DNA of 64,000 bases from Trichostrongylus colubriformis (lineage: Eukaryota; Nematoda; Chromadorea; Rhabditida; Trichostrongylidae). The notes beneath the pieces are model-generated. The model was not told where the DNA came from. It saw nothing but the letters and a program-made list of their open reading frames with translations, and ran no database searches. The translations under genes were made by a program, and so were the position numbers. The stretch is taken from positions 33,815,426 through 33,879,425 of the forward strand of contig OZ022256.1 of NCBI GenBank assembly GCA_963978905.1. The letters are read 5' to 3'. This document shows, one piece after another, positions 1 to 13,815 of this stretch (the first letter of the stretch is position 1; each line of letters opens with the position of its first letter).

Positions 1-408
1 AGCAGCGAAGCTCCATTACGTGGTTCACTCTTTTTGAATTCCCCAAAAAAAACGAGTGCAGCGGCTGCATATGACACTCGAGCATCAATGTAACGTGCGC
101 CTAAGTGAGAGTAACACACATGTTAATAATAAATTAACAAGCAAAAGCTCTTAAAATAGTAACCCTTCGTACTGCTATGGCTCCATCTTCACTCCTCACG
201 TTCGACCTCACTCCATACAGTAAGCTTTACGAGAGTCACCCCTTTCCTCGTGACATGCGAGCAGCTCCATAAAGCTTACCCACCAGTATCGATATCCTCT
301 CGTCAAGGCTCATTATTGCTATTTTCTTAACACACTGATGGGAGGTTATCCCGTCTCAACAATGTACACAAAACAAGTGTTTAACAGAAAAAAAGCAAAA
401 GTACTAAC
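1..408. other. No gene identified at left edge
   Basis: This AT-rich stretch has no convincing open frame. An acceptor-like TCACTTAG near 105-112 on the minus strand is followed by a short open frame rich in small hydrophobic residues. Its phase does not match the candidate exon at 409-664, so it is not called. Confidence 0.4.
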
Positions 409-664
409 CTTGATACGAACGTGGGATTGAAAATGTGAACGGCGAAAAGCACATGAGAAACAGCTCCCGAAGCAGGTAAATAATGTGATAGGAAGGAGCG
501 GAACGTTAATGGAGGGAAGTACGAGCTCCAACTCATTCGACTAAGAGCACCCATACTGGACGAAACAGGAGCGATACTCCCAACTCGTGCTGTCGTTCGT
601 TTCTGCAAACTGATGTAATGAGTCGAGAAAAATGCGACCGACACTTCCACGAGCAAACAACGTC
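409..664 (-). CDS. Candidate internal exon of a membrane-like protein
   Basis: An 85-codon open frame runs between a CTCGCAG acceptor (exon starts at 664) and an AAG/GTTAGT donor (exon ends at 409). The product alternates hydrophobic stretches with Ser/Tyr/Phe-rich segments, such as VSVAFFSTHYISL and SHVLFAVHIF, as in a multi-span membrane protein. Codon choice looks coding. No family is recognised and no neighbouring exon with matching phase was found, so this may be one exon of a gene extending past the left edge, or a chance frame. Confidence 0.3.
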
Positions 665-3600
665 CTGCGAGATTTTATGGCTGATCGTTACGAACATTAA
701 GAACTCACGGCACAGATATATGACTATACTTGAAAGAAGAAAAAAGCCACAATGGCGAAGTTGAGGCTGACTGTGGAATCTAGAAGAAAGTAATCGGGAT
801 GCTCACAATCAGAGACCGGTTCTGTTAGCGCGATGCGACAGAGGGTGCAGAACAGGAATGCTGGGAGGAGATGATACGTCAAGTGTATAACCTACCTTGA
901 ATCTGACGAACTTCTGGGCGCCAATTATACTTATCATATACGTTAACGACAAATAACTGTCAAACTACTTTCTCCAACTACCTCAGCCTAAACAGCAAAA
1001 CAAAGGGAAATTGGTAAGATCACCTGATATGCTAAACAAAAACACAGAGGTCACATTAGTAGGACATTACTAAGAACATGCATAAAAACTTCAATGGGGT
1101 CGAAGGACAATTTTGCCCGTTTATATTCAAGGCATCTCTTTCCACGGTACCAGGGTCAAGCATCGCATGTGGAGGAAATTTGTCGCGCCGGTGCGAGGTC
1201 AAAATACGCCCCTATTCATGCTGGGGTAGCTTTTCAAGAGTTTCATAATCAAGGGGATCTGAGCAGATTGAGTGGAGAGAGGAAGCATCTCTCAAAGACC
1301 AATGCTTATCTGCTAATCTGATCCATTACTTCTTTTTTCTATACTGTGCGTTGCGAAGTTTCATGATGCACATGAGCCTGATCATTCCTATTTTCACTTC
1401 CGACTTCCATCCTCTCCCAGCACAACCTCGCCTTGAAATACTTCTCCCTTCATGGACCGGAATACGACTCCTTTGAGTAAATCTCAACTAACCGTTTGAC
1501 CTCTTACCAGACAATGATAAGGTCGGCTTTTCCTCATCAAAAAAATTTGCTGCATTCAGCACTAGTCAATAGCAGTCATTCAGTCCGAACAGAATACTAA
1601 ATGGCAACGAAGGGCTGTTTTCGTTCTCATAAGCAATGTGAATTTATAAATATTGTACACCATGCGAACACAGTGTAGCATCTCCAGCCAGTTTCACCCG
1701 ATCCCTTTGACTTTGCATACCATACTTCCGAAAGCCCACCATCTGATCTTTCAAATTCGATTTCCTCCGAAAAGTAGCAAGAAAAGACTGAAAAATGCAA
1801 AAGGTGTCCACCACGTGATGTTTTTAAGAATTCACCTCACGCGCACCGCCAAAGGACGCCACAATAGCTGGGGACATATGGAGATAGTGACGTGCCTACC
1901 ATGTTGATGGGACTTCAACAGGAAATTGAGCGAACTCACTCGAATCCTCCAGGGTCAGATATTTGACACATAAGACTATTCACAAGATGGTTTCGTCGCT
2001 TGAAGTCACATGTACATCGGACATATATTAACAGAAAAGCAAGAAGATAGAGCTATTTTACTTATAATCCTAAGCAGAGCGATCGTTCTTATGTAATGTC
2101 GCCAACTTGTTGGACTAGCAGCCCCCTTGAAGGACGTGCGGCTTATAATTTGGTGACCACAGGACTGTGAACATGTATGCAACAACTGCAGCGGAGCGCA
2201 CACTCGAGAGGAACTAAAGAACTTCATGAAATGCCCATTCACTCAATCAAACCTTCAGGTGAGCTCGCTATATTATAACTGCTAGACATCACAGGTCCGC
2301 GTAAGGCCGCCTTCATACTCTGTGCTGCCGGCTCAGGAAGTGGCTGCGTCGTCTTTGCGTCTCCGCCAGTGCCACCCTATTTCGCTGCCTTTGAACGCAG
2401 CTATGCCGGTACGACCGCGAAGTATGAAGGCGAACGATAAGCTAGTGATAAGGTGCGCGAAAAAAACGTCGCAGAATTATTCGCACGTTTCCCAACATTT
2501 TCTACACCTGCTATGTACTTTCCAACTTTGCTAGCGATGGAGAATCCACAAGTGGGGGTGTTATATGTATGCGATAGTTGAGAGATGACTGTTATTACGA
2601 AATTAAATGAGGATTTGTGCAGACGGGGTAGATGTAACCAACTCAAGGCTGCTCATGCTGTGCGATTGCGTGTATGACCAGCACTTTCTATTCGGTTGGA
2701 AGTATCCATTAATCAGTACTTTTTCTAATGCGTTGATCATAATAAGTCATTAGGTGAAATAGCGGGGGCGGAGGTTGTGTAGTGACAGGTGGCGCGCATC
2801 CCGCTATCATGGTGCATCCCGCATCAGCGCCCGCCCAGGCCAACCAAGTCTTCCATCCTTTCGGGGCCGGCAAATTGGTGCCACACTCGTCTGGGAGGAC
2901 AAAAGCACTGACTTGTATATCGACTGGCCACCGCAAGTCATTGTATAGGCCACATCACATTCACCAGCCGTCACGATTCTTAATGGAACTAGAATGTGCG
3001 GCGCATCCCAGAAAGTGATTGATCAACGCCAAAAACTTCATCCTTTTTATACTTCAGGTGAAATAGCGAAAAGTAACTACACAGTTGGCCACATATGGAA
3101 GTTCAGCTTTTGCCAACATTCGACGCTCCCCTACCTATACGGCCGCTTCCATATCAGGCAATAGGCAGTGGAATCATGGCAACCTTTCACGAAGAAAGCG
3201 GTGAATGTTAGAAACGACGCGACCCCTAACTGAAAGACAGGAGGACAGTGTAAAGGAGTTGATTATGCGCAGGTGCAGGGCGTCTGCATTACATGAAGTG
3301 CAGCAGGTTTGCGATTTGCAGAGGTTTACGAGTACACTTGCTTCCGCGCTGTCGTCTTTTCGAAAAATTCTTCTCAATATATTGCCAACCGATGGCAGAG
3401 GTAGCACTGGCTCGGAGCAGAATCGATCGCTATTCTTGGGGAATCCTCAAGAGACAGGAGGAATTTGAAGAGCCGACCGAGAGGAAGATGAAGCAGTAAG
3501 AATTTGCATTGAATTTATCAGCTCGGTAAAAGCACAGACTGCAGTACCAAAAGTCACTATTATGTTCCACGTGCCATGCCCATAATACATCCGTCACTCT

Positions 3601-6600
3601 ATGTCTCGGGGGTGTGCGCCATTAAGACAGAAAATTCGCATGACTGCGTTCAGTGCGCGACACGACGATGCGAGCTAGTTGTGCCGTTTTCGTTGAGTCC
3701 TGAAGCAAGTATGCCTGGAATAAGGCGTCGGACACGGCCACCGTTCCAGGACCCATCCATTCGGCGCGTATAGCTCCATCGCACCATCGCGTCGCACACT
3801 GATTACCGCAGAGTAAATATTCTGTTCTAATGGCACGCACGCGATGTTACGGAGGTGCAAGGGGAGGTGTCGAGTCGTCACATGCCTTTCAGAGAAGGAA
3901 CATGCGAGAGAAAAGTTCTCTCAATTTCAGGCTTTAGAGCCTATCATAATCCGCGGTTTTGTAACCATCTAGCACGGAATAAATCTATAGGAAAGGCAAA
4001 ACTGTCCGATGAACTGAGAGCAATCTCTCAGCCAAGGATCGTTAGGACAGCCTATGTAATCATAATACACAATACTTCTGTGAACGGCCATTCTGAATAC
4101 AAGTCACTTGTGTGCTCTATCGGGACGAAGGACAGGGAGTGTTCTTCTTTTGTTCTGAATGTACTATGACACCATTCTTCACGTTGACATAATTATATAC
4201 CAGGCAATGCTATGGAATTCAAATTGACGTAAAGCACTCTACCATGCAATCTTTGAAATGCAATGAAATTAATGAAATTAATATCTATGTCGAACAAAGA
4301 AGACGCTTGCTACTTCCACGAGTCAAGGGCAGAGAAACGTTGCGTTCGGGAAAATTTTTGAGAAGTACGACTCAACCTCTTTCCAGTCCCAGTCTACCCA
4401 AAATACACTCCATAAGAGGACTCCTTAACCAGTACTTGACCCTAGTCAAGGGTCCCAGTCAAGGGTCTAGTGTTAGAGAGAGGGCGTTGAAAGCTGAACC
4501 CTTGCTCCCGAGGCAAGGTCTCAAATATAGCACTACCAACATGTTGACGACCCCGCGCTCTTTTTTTCCCCAGGCTTACGACATGGTCCCACGCGACTTT
4601 CAATTGACACCTCTTTATGGAAAACTTTTTGTTTGTTTCCATATTGAAATTGTGGAGTGATCCACAGTCTAGATAAGTAAACCATGTTTGAGCTGAGACG
4701 TGACAGCATGCTGCTGTTCCATTGTTCTTCCCTAATGGAGGTATCCGGAATTACCTGGCACTTACAGCAAATTTGAAGAATATCCAGAACTCAATCGATA
4801 TCCGGTAAGTTTTATTCATTTATTTGGATAACAGTTATTTAGTGCGATAATATCAAGCTAAACGATTACAGTCTCAATAACATCCCTCTGCTTTGATTAT
4901 GGCAGTATGTCAGCTTCATTTTTGCAGCGATTTTTCAATGAGGACTTGAGAAGTGCGTTCAGTACCTTTTAGTTACCTATGTATTTGAATATAACTCAGT
5001 AATTAAAAGCAAATTCTATGGACAATGCTTTCAAGGACAATGTACAGCACTATGCATAATATGAAATAATCAGATCAAACAATTGAAAGAAACTGTAAAA
5101 TGGCTGTGATACGACATCGTGTCCACGGTCATCAACGTGTTAACCCACAACGGACGGCGGCGTTTTTGCGCAGGATGGCCTGTGGGACGAGCGCGTTCTT
5201 TCTTACCAGATCTTTTATCAATTGAGTCATTTTTATGACCTTTTTTGTGCATGTTTCTACTGATAAAAAGTCATCATTGCGTAATGGTATCGCCTCATGC
5301 TGTAATACGCGGTACTTCTCTCTGCCTAATACTGCCGAAAAGTCATGCATTTTGAGTAGTAAGATTAAAGCGAGGTAACTTTCAGATGGGAAACTTACCC
5401 CGGCAACAAATCGGAGCCTATGGGTTGTGATGGATTATTGGTTGCAACTAAAAACAATTGTTGTCATTTATTTGTACAACTATAATAGGAAGGATTCGCA
5501 TTTAAAATTAATTGCATAATGTTTGTTGTATCTCTAGAAAAATTTACGCTGCTCCGGCCCTGGGAACATATGTTATTCTTCAATACTAGTAGTATATGCG
5601 GGTATAACTGATTATTGGGAAATATTGGAAAACTAAAAGAAGAAATAATTTTGAATGTCGAGCGCCACCATGTGGCACCCGTTGTCCGTTGTGGGTTAAA
5701 GCAATTTTGAGGATAGCACATTGTTTCGTGTTCTCAAGGAAGTAGCTGAAGCAACAACGGCACTGCTGTTCTAATGCATTCACAGAAAAGCCCACGTAAA
5801 CATCATGGGATGCCGAAGGACGTGATGAATTTTGAGCACTGGTCTCATTTTGAAATTTTGACGGTCAGCTCATACGGATTATGTAATAGGCGACATGCAC
5901 CGCGCATTACCGGCCCTTTCCGAAGTTTCAAGTCCTGCTTTCCGCGGTATTCGGAAGAAAAATCTTAATTTCCAAAAAGCCGGAGAGATCCTGTGGATGG
6001 AAGGGATGGTTAAAACTGCGCAAACAAAAGGACAATCAAAGAAGAAACAACAAAGAACAAATCAAAGGGAGAAAATGCGAAAAGAATTGCTTTTCATCAG
6101 TCCAGGGTGAAGGCGTTGAAATGCAATTAGCTCCGAAAATCGATAGTCGAGAGAAATCTGATCAAAGCGCAAGGTGATGTGAGCGTGGGAATGCGCGGAA
6201 TCGCAACGCTGATCAGTAAATAGGAAAACGGACGCATACGAAAACAACGAAAAGAATGTTCTGCAACCTGTGTGGTGTGGGAAAGGGGAAAAATGCTCGA
6301 GAAAATCGGAGGGCAGCCATCCCATCGAGGCGTGTGGAATATTCCAGCATTTAACTTAATGGTTACAAATAACGAATTCTGAACTTCTTCGATTCTATTT
6401 GATTTGTTACATGTCCGGTAGTAAAAAATGAAGCCAAAAGGGCAAGAAACTGAAAACAACAAAACTGTGATTCCAACAACGGTTTCGTACAAGTAACTAT
6501 CAAAATACTTTCAAGTATGGAAAATAGAACGAATCTATAGAATATCAAAATAAATTGAATGCACAGAAAGTGATGAAAAACGAGTTTCATGGCTGAAGAT

Positions 6601-7756
6601 GAAAAAAAGAGTGATAGTAGCTCAAGGATGGCAATTGATTAAGGAATTCGAGATGGTTCAGCGATTTCTTTTCGAGAAATCTGACTAGAGTGGAATAACA
6701 GTGGTATTCTATTCGGCAATGAATGACAAAAGAGCCGACAGCGAGACGAATTTTACGAGTATCACTGATGCACGTACAGTGTAAGCATTCCCATTTCCCA
6801 AAAATTTCGAATTAAAAAGCCATCGAAAAATGTTTAGCAAGGCGCTTCCTTTGAGATGGCCTCGATTCTCACACGTTCTAAGATCCATTCACTCTCTGAC
6901 TCAGCTAGCAACCCTTATGCGAAATCATATGAAACGCTGTACTTAAAAATCATATTTTCTTCTTAGTATTTGAATAGTACAAAAACTACTCTGCTACACA
7001 CGGTACCTGAACAGAAATACGGAACGAACCGAGATATCTCCTTTATTCCGAAGCAGTTATCGAAGAACCGAAGGAAGAGCAACACGCTTGAACTCGCGCC
7101 ACATTTCCCGACACAACATTTGAACAGCCGTCAGCAGCCGGAGCGCAGTTCAGGTTTTGGCGCCCAATGTTGAATTGCTTCTCACCCTGCGTTCCTGACC
7201 GCGTGAACGTCGTCCTTTTGATTCTTGGTATAGTGTCCAGACCCACTCAGACGCCCCACCCAGTCGTTCGTCACTTTGGGAAGTCTACCTCAAACTGGTA
7301 TATGCGGGTGAACCTCTGTATGCGGCCCTTAGTAAGCTTAGTGTATAACATAAACATTTGAGTAAGCGAAAAACTTAAATTTCCGTGGACGATTTCACTA
7401 AGTGCACCACAGTTAGTTCAAGTGACTATATCCCTTTCGCAGTGAATCTTTTCCGTGAACAATAAATGGTAATTCCAAGGGATTGCGTTCACGATCAGAA
7501 GTAGAAGGATGCCATTCAAAGCATTCACAGGTATCTGTAAGAAGATTATGTGCTTATCGAGTGCGTAGAGTGACTGCAGGCGTTTTGAGTTCCTCATTGG
7601 GAGGGGTGTACCCGTGGCGATAGGTCTTTACTCACGGCGGTTGAAATGCTCGATTTAACGTTACCCATTTGCTCAAGATGTTTACTGCCTTCCAAAATGG
7701 ATTGACAAAATGTGATAGAGACAAGAAAAATCGGGCAAGTTCCAAACAAGAAACTT
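665..7756. other. Non-coding region, no supported gene
   Basis: Only short frames without splice-supported continuation are seen, apart from the MITE at 2301-2434. A plus-strand frame of 138 codons at 4244-4660 and a minus-strand hydrophobic frame at 6127-6492 are the longest. Neither shows a recognisable motif. The GC-rich patch at 2765-3020 looks repeat-derived but has no clear second copy here. Confidence 0.4.
2301..2434. mobile_element. MITE of the TCATACTC family
   Basis: The ends are inverted relatives of each other (CGCCTTCATACTC near 2308 and GAAGTATGAAGGCG near 2419). The GC-rich body contains a GGCTGCGT...AACGCAG inverted core. The same ends and body recur at 36969-37100, 37142-37330, 37327-37508 and partly at 25100-25228, so this is a short dispersed non-autonomous DNA element. 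Confidence 0.55.
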
Positions 7757-7760
7757 TTAA

Positions 7761-9920
7761 GGCACATTCCAGGATTACCTTGAGTGGGTCAAAGCGCTGA
7801 ATTATACGCCGACAAAGAAAAGCTCGAAAGAAATTCTCGAAAATGACAAAAATAAGGCCTCCTAAGATATGGCCGTGAACGGGAATGCCGCGTGAAAAAA
7901 AGCCTTTCAATCAGTTCCCGCTCATAGTGAACACTGTGATATAAGTTGTTTCCTCTTATCAGCGTCTCCTTCATCATTGGCTCTCCTCCTCAACTTATTT
8001 TATCACAGAAATCGTAGGCCTCTGTCACTACAATACCGCCACTAATTCATGGTCAATCGACACGAGAAATCGGAAACTCCATGATTTCTCCGAACTTTTG
8101 CCATAACTTTCTTCAAAATGCTTCAAATAATTCGAAAAAGATTTCGGTAGAAAGCCCTGGTTAAGGCGAATGTGAGAACCTGTGGAACTTCCACTTTCCT
8201 TCGCTCCTTCGGCACAATTTTCGAGATTTCCGCAGAATTCGCCTCAAAGTACCACGGGCGATTCTCGTCGACGCGACGGAGTCGTAAAACCTCCACTTCG
8301 ACTACGACTCCCAAAACAAAAGTTTCACAGCCAAAAATACCTTTGTATTCGAGAAGAGCATAAACCCGTGATCATTTTGGTATCTCTCATGTTAGGATTC
8401 AGCAGCAATGAACTGAAAATGGTGTTTAAGAAGTTTTTTCAAATTTGAATTGCGTCCATAGAGCTGCATTTCAAGAGGAACACGATGCTACAAATGTATA
8501 AGGAAGTAGTGTTGGCATAGTCTGCCAATTTTCGAAATCTTCTTTTAAGGTGAGCACCACGTTCGTTTTTGACCCCAAATATACAACCCCAGACACTATT
8601 AAAAATGATGATCTCGTCAAAATTCAACTCCGACAAGTTGTGACTGCTATCACAGATACACATATCGAGGTACCTTAAAGTGCCTCGTCCATAACAACTG
8701 GAGTAGCTCTTCGCTAGACCTCACTTGTATGCATTTAAAACAAAATATACCATGAAACCTATGCGTAGATAGTTCGTGGCCGGTGCACACGTGGTGGACC
8801 AATGAGATCGATAGCGAGGGGTCGACTTGGGTCGACCGTCAATTAGCAAGGGAATCGAGTCGCAACAATGTGATGATCATAAAAACCGAGGCTTACACAG
8901 TTAGTTGGCCACTGCACAATAATTGATTGCAGCATGTTCGAAGTTGGGAATGAAATAAGAAATTTCGATTCGACAGCATTCATTTTCATTTCAAACACAC
9001 ATTTTCTTACTTTGAAACCACAAAATCTGAAGAACATCCATAGCGCATGGAGCATTAACGAGATTTTCCCTTTCATAGAGTGTATCTGTGATAGCAGTCA
9101 CAACTTGTCGGAGTTGAATTTTGACGACATCATCATTTTTAATAGTGTCTGGGGTTGTATATTTGGGGTCAAAAACGAACGTGGTACTCACCTTAAAAGA
9201 AAATTTCGAAAATTGGCAGACTATGTCAACACTACTTCCTTATAAATTTGTAGCATCGTGTTCCTCTTGAAATGCAGCTCTATGGACGCAATTCAAATTT
9301 GAAAAAACTTCTTAAACACCATTTTCAGTTCATTGCTGCTGAATCCTAACATGAGAGATACCAAAATGATCACGGGTTTATGCTCTTCTCGAATACAAAG
9401 GTATTTTTGGCTGTGAAACTTTTGTTTTGAGAGTCGTAGTTGAAGTGGAGGTTTTACGACTCCGCCGCGTCGACGAGAATCGCCCGTGGTACTTTGAGGC
9501 AAATTTTGCTAAAATCTCGAAAATTATGCCGAAGGAGCGAAGGAAAGTGGAAGTTCCGCAGGTTCTCACATTCGCCTTAACCAGGGCTTTCTACTGGAAT
9601 CTTTTTCGAATTATTTGAAGCATTTTGAAGGAAGTTATGGCAAAAGTTCGGAGAAATCATGGAGTTTCCGATTTCTCGTGTCGATTGACCATGAATTAGT
9701 GGCGGTATTGTAGTTGCACCGTTGCCAACGTCACTGCCATCAATCACGTCTGAGGTGGATTTGCTTGGGCTGCTCGGTGGAGTCGCGCTTGTTTTTTGGC
9801 TCTGCAAGCTCTTGGAACTGACGCTGACGCCTACGTAAAAAGGTACAGCCTACTGGCAGTGGGACTAACTGTCCGACCACGGTGACATCTGTAGTACCCC
9901 AGTAAACCTGGATTGTGTCT
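7761..9920. mobile_element. TTAA-flanked MITE copy 1, split by a foldback insertion
   Basis: The left end GGCACATTCCAGGATTACC at 7761 and the right end GGATTGTGTCT at 9910-9920 are inverted relatives. The element is bracketed by TTAA at 7757-7760 and 9921-9924. The body matches two other copies, 37603-38325 and 41202-41691 (for example GCCAGTAGGCTGTACC, and a GAGGCCTACGATTTCTGTGAT block). Removing the nested element at 8031-9710 plus one TA leaves about 478 bp, the size of the copy at 41202. TTAA targeting suggests a piggyBac-type mobiliser. No transposase is encoded. Confidence 0.7.
8031..9710. mobile_element. 1.68-kb foldback transposon with 630-bp inverted arms
   Basis: The left arm (about 8028-8660) is the near-perfect reverse complement of the right arm (about 9081-9713). 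Each arm is 633 bp and the loop is 420 bp (8661-9080). The termini read CAATACCGCC...GGCGGTATTG and are flanked by TA at 8029-8030 and 9711-9712, a Tc1/mariner-type target duplication. The architecture recalls the C. elegans Tc4 foldback family, but the termini differ from what I recall of Tc4 and no transposase frame is visible in arms or loop. It sits inside the TTAA MITE at 7761-9920, so it is the younger insertion. Mirrored frames in the two arms are shadows of the repeat. Confidence 0.85.
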
Positions 9921-9924
9921 TTAA

Positions 9925-12900
9925 TGTGAGAGCGACATTGCTACGCAACAGCGACGGTGCCGAAATAACGTCAGTCAGGATCGAGCGTTAATAGGAGATT
10001 CTTCCAGATAAAGATCGTATTTGCAAAGATAAAGACGTGCAGACATCGGAAACCCTTCGTCATTCTGGAGTGTCGGGTCAAATTCCTGAGGTAAATTTTA
10101 TTTTTCAATAAGTTTTATCGATTTCAGAGAGCTATAACTCTTTCTTCCTGATACACACCTTTTTGGAGGGTGAGAGGGTCATAGAAAATTTTCTCTTCAA
10201 GTGATCATATCGCCAAATATTTTACCTACCGAAGCGTGCGATCTCCTCAACAGGATTTTAGACCCTATCCTATTCAAGCACGATCTAAGGAGAGCCGAAC
10301 TAAAATTAAAAGCGCAGTGCGAGTACGTGAATGTAAGGTGTCACAATTTCCTGGAGTACGCTATCAGAGCTAATGAAAGTTCCACGGAGCAGTCAGGTTC
10401 TCAAGCGCGTCATTATTCAACAGAAACCCGTCGTCATTTTGTGAATGTCAAAGACTATAATATGATTCTATTCACTCGAAAACTAAATGTAGATTCTCGT
10501 AATACTACCAGCACAGAAAACGACCTATTTTGCAATCGGGTCGCTGCCTTTACTTGTCAGAAAAAAGCGTGTGTAGATATGGGTATAGGGAACAGTGCAG
10601 ATGTGACCCCGGAGCTCCTTCCCCTTTCAGTTCTGGGCTAAACGCATCCCTCCTGACTCACCGTCTTTCTTCATGTCACCTCCCCCCTCCGTTAGTGACC
10701 TTCTTGATTGTGCTGGGATGTGTATTCAGATGCCCAAAAACTCCTCCTAATGCACACAGCGCAGAGAAGGCCAGGTATCTTGGCGAAGAAAATAACAGAT
10801 AAGGTCTCAAAGCGGAAAGTGTAAAGGGACAAGAACACGATCACGAGGATAATAAGATGTCATGCCGATCATAGCTTCGTGCATGACAAACTGACTACAG
10901 CCCCTTTGCTTTGCATTGTTGTAAAGTGCGCAATGAGTCGAATGAAGAGTATGGAAAGTGATGAGATAGGTTCGTATTTATGCAGCGGGATATCAAATCG
11001 ATCATTCCTGTCAAAGACAAATGTGAAGACAAAGCGTGGATGCCCGCGGAAATGTAGGACATGAGAAAGCAACAGCTGAGCATCGTCAGTGTGGAGAGAA
11101 AATGAGAGCCCGTGAAAAAAAGCATGAATCAAAAAAGCATTAAAAAGAGAAAATGAAAGGGCTACCATCTGCCAGGCTATCCCCTGAAAGAAAGATGATC
11201 CACTCATTTTTTCCGAAAATTTGGCCACTTTATTGGAGAGCCCTTCAAAATACCATTACTTTCAGAAACAGATGACGAAGATATAAGATAATAAAGGCAA
11301 ATAAGAAAATGATCGATGTAGTTTTAAAAGCGGAGTGAATCTCATCCACTTCGAAGGCTATCTCTAATATTCGGCATATATATTTATTAACGAGCAATTC
11401 GTGCGAATAGGGATTACACAACTAACCCTAGACAGTAAGTGCCTAAGTGAACAAAGCAACAATTGTGGGACAGCTTCATGGAGCAAAAACAATAAGCTGA
11501 AAGATAGGATGCAGATCTATAAGACTCTGTGAGTATCCTATGCTTTATAGAAAACTCTCTAAGCAGGGAGGATTTTGTTGTGACCCCTACAATTGAGCTT
11601 GTCTCTACCTACGCCTATTTTCAACTTGTCGCCCCTTGTGACTGAGATTGATCAAGGCTTAAAATCCTCGAGATTCGTGCTAGTTTTGCCCCTATGGCAT
11701 CATTCATCATCCGTCTAACACCAAGGCGGTTAGCCCTAAATTACTGAAACAAACTGCCAGCAGCTGTTCAAAGTCAAGGATTTCAGCTAGTTGTGAAGAG
11801 AATCAGATTCGTATTGACTCTGTCGACTCCTCCCAACTTATACAACTTATATAGGCGAACGAGCGACATCCATTCACCTATTTGATCGTACGCGGCCAAC
11901 TATGAGTACACTAATTGCAAGTAGCATTCTCCCACATACAACACGACTACCAATATTGAAGTAATTTCTTCGGAAAGGGAACGGGCCGACATCAGTTCGA
12001 TTCAAATTCAACGAGCGCCGATAATACTACGGTAAGACAGAAAGCTCCGAGGTCGAATGCTATCAGAATCGCAAAAACTTGAAAGGACGAACGGTACAAT
12101 CGCTTACAAATAAATCAGCGACGAGATAATGAATTCATGCAACCAAAGAGCGCTAAATCAATTAAGGAAATAGTGGGCTTAGAACACCTCTCCACATACG
12201 TAAACATCTTGAAAACGTATCGTTTATGTCAACAGTATTTACATGGATGTTTCCAACATTCTGATGCATCAGAAAAGTGGTCTGAAAGTCACGTACAAAG
12301 GTTTCTCCAGTAGACGTAGTACGAACAATATTCCCGTAGTCGAGGTCAACTCAAAATTATTTTTTGAATTTATGGACTTTCTGTTATGTGCAAGCCTCAA
12401 GCATGTTGAGAGAAAGATCATAGATGTAGGCCAGGGAGGATCAGGTCGCCAAAGTTTGCGGTAGCGCTGCCCTTTTGCACACGCTAAATTCACGAGGAAG
12501 TAGCAGGGCATCAATTCTGCGCAATACAAGTGGCCCGGTGACCCATTCGAGTGTTGTGGGCTACACCCTCTAGAAACATCAGTAGGAGGTATGCTGATAT
12601 GACCACAGCTCTACACCTTTGTTCTTTACATCGTAGGTGAAACACTTATCAGATAGCTTTGCACATAATGTGCAAAGCGAATGCGCACTAAGAACCCCTC
12701 GATAAAAAAGATGTGGCTTCACATCAAGGGCAAGGTGCACATTCCGCGTGCAAGTGGAGGGAACACAGGCATTGAGCTCTCTTCACTGGCTAGCTAATAT
12801 GTACAAGGCCATTGCTGCTCATTGGTGTACCCATTCTTCATCAGTTCAAACGCCTGAGGGCATAGAATTACGCCTTCATTTGTTTATTGAAAAAGCCCTT

Positions 12901-13436
12901 TACGTTGTGGTGTTGCGATTCACATTCGATCGCTTGGCGAGAAGGGCATTTTCCGGAACGTTCAAAGAGAAACTGTCTGCAGTAAAGCTATAAATCTTGA
13001 GACACACACTCGCAAACAGGAAGTGCAATGCAACTGACCGAACAACCCACTAAAGAGGCATTTCATTGAAAATGGGTTTCTATGGAACACACAGATGCTG
13101 GCATGTCTATGCATTCTGTGCACCGAGCAAATGAAATCGCACTTTACTTCAAAGGCACCTTGAAAGAAAATAGGAAACAACGTGTGCCGAATTTCGCATA
13201 GGAAAAGTGCCCCTTAAGGTCATTACCGCAGGGTCAAGCGAGGCGTCGAGGAAAGTTTGCAAAGAATTCGACCCTCCCACCCCCAAAGCTGGTTTTCATA
13301 CGTTATTTCTCGGGGAAGCGAGTCAAGAGACTTTTTTCAGTCGAAGTGGTGGGATCCTCCAGTAACTCTCCGAAAAATGATCCAGTGTGTCTGAAATGCC
13401 TCCACTACTCTTTTTTTGCTCTCAGTGGTCCAACGA
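9925..13436. other. Non-coding region, no supported gene
   Basis: The longest frame, on the plus strand at 10201-10641 (146 codons), begins with GTG, has no recognised motif and no splice support. Several AT-rich frames overlap on both strands. No gene or clear repeat copy is called. Confidence 0.4.
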
Positions 13437-13445
13437 CATGGTGGC

Positions 13446-13601
13446 GGGTGGGGGTCGGCAGGTCGAATTTCCGCTTGCGGCGTGGCACTCGCGGCGCCGT
13501 CAGTACGAGCCATTGGGAATTCCGCTCAACGCAGTGGGCTGGTACCGTAAGGGACCTTTAAAGGGCGGTCGCGCGGAAATTCGACCTAGCGACCCCCACC
13601 C
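13446..13601. mobile_element. Mutator-like MITE, 156 bp, 9-bp target duplication
   Basis: The inverted ends (GGTGGGGGTCGGCAGG... and ...CCTAGCGACCCCCACCCC, each extended by GTCGAATTTCCGC or its complement) enclose a GC-rich body. The direct repeat CATGGTGGC at 13437-13445 and 13602-13610 is a 9-bp target-site duplication, the length typical of MULE transposons. It shares its terminal core with the element at 13816-14055. Confidence 0.75.
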
Positions 13602-13815
13602 CATGGTGGCTAGCGTTGGTCGGCCTGGCTGCGGGATGAGCCATGCATGAGGGTGTCATTCACATTCTTAGTGAATACAAACGCTTTTCCGGTCCGCATA
13701 GCGGCTCGCTAGCACCAGTTTGCATTAATATTGCCATATTATTCCCCTAATCTGCCAAAGCACTGTCTTCAACAGATGCCAGGGCGTTGGGGGTGACCGT
13801 AGGCTCGCCAACTTG

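Noticed and set aside
8123..9618. Mirrored open frames of 60-100 codons on both strands
   Set aside because: They are reverse-complement shadows in the two arms of the foldback element; no protein motif and no start conservation.
10201..10641. 146-codon plus-strand protein gene
   Set aside because: Starts with GTG, has no motif, no splice or trans-splice context and AT-rich codon use.
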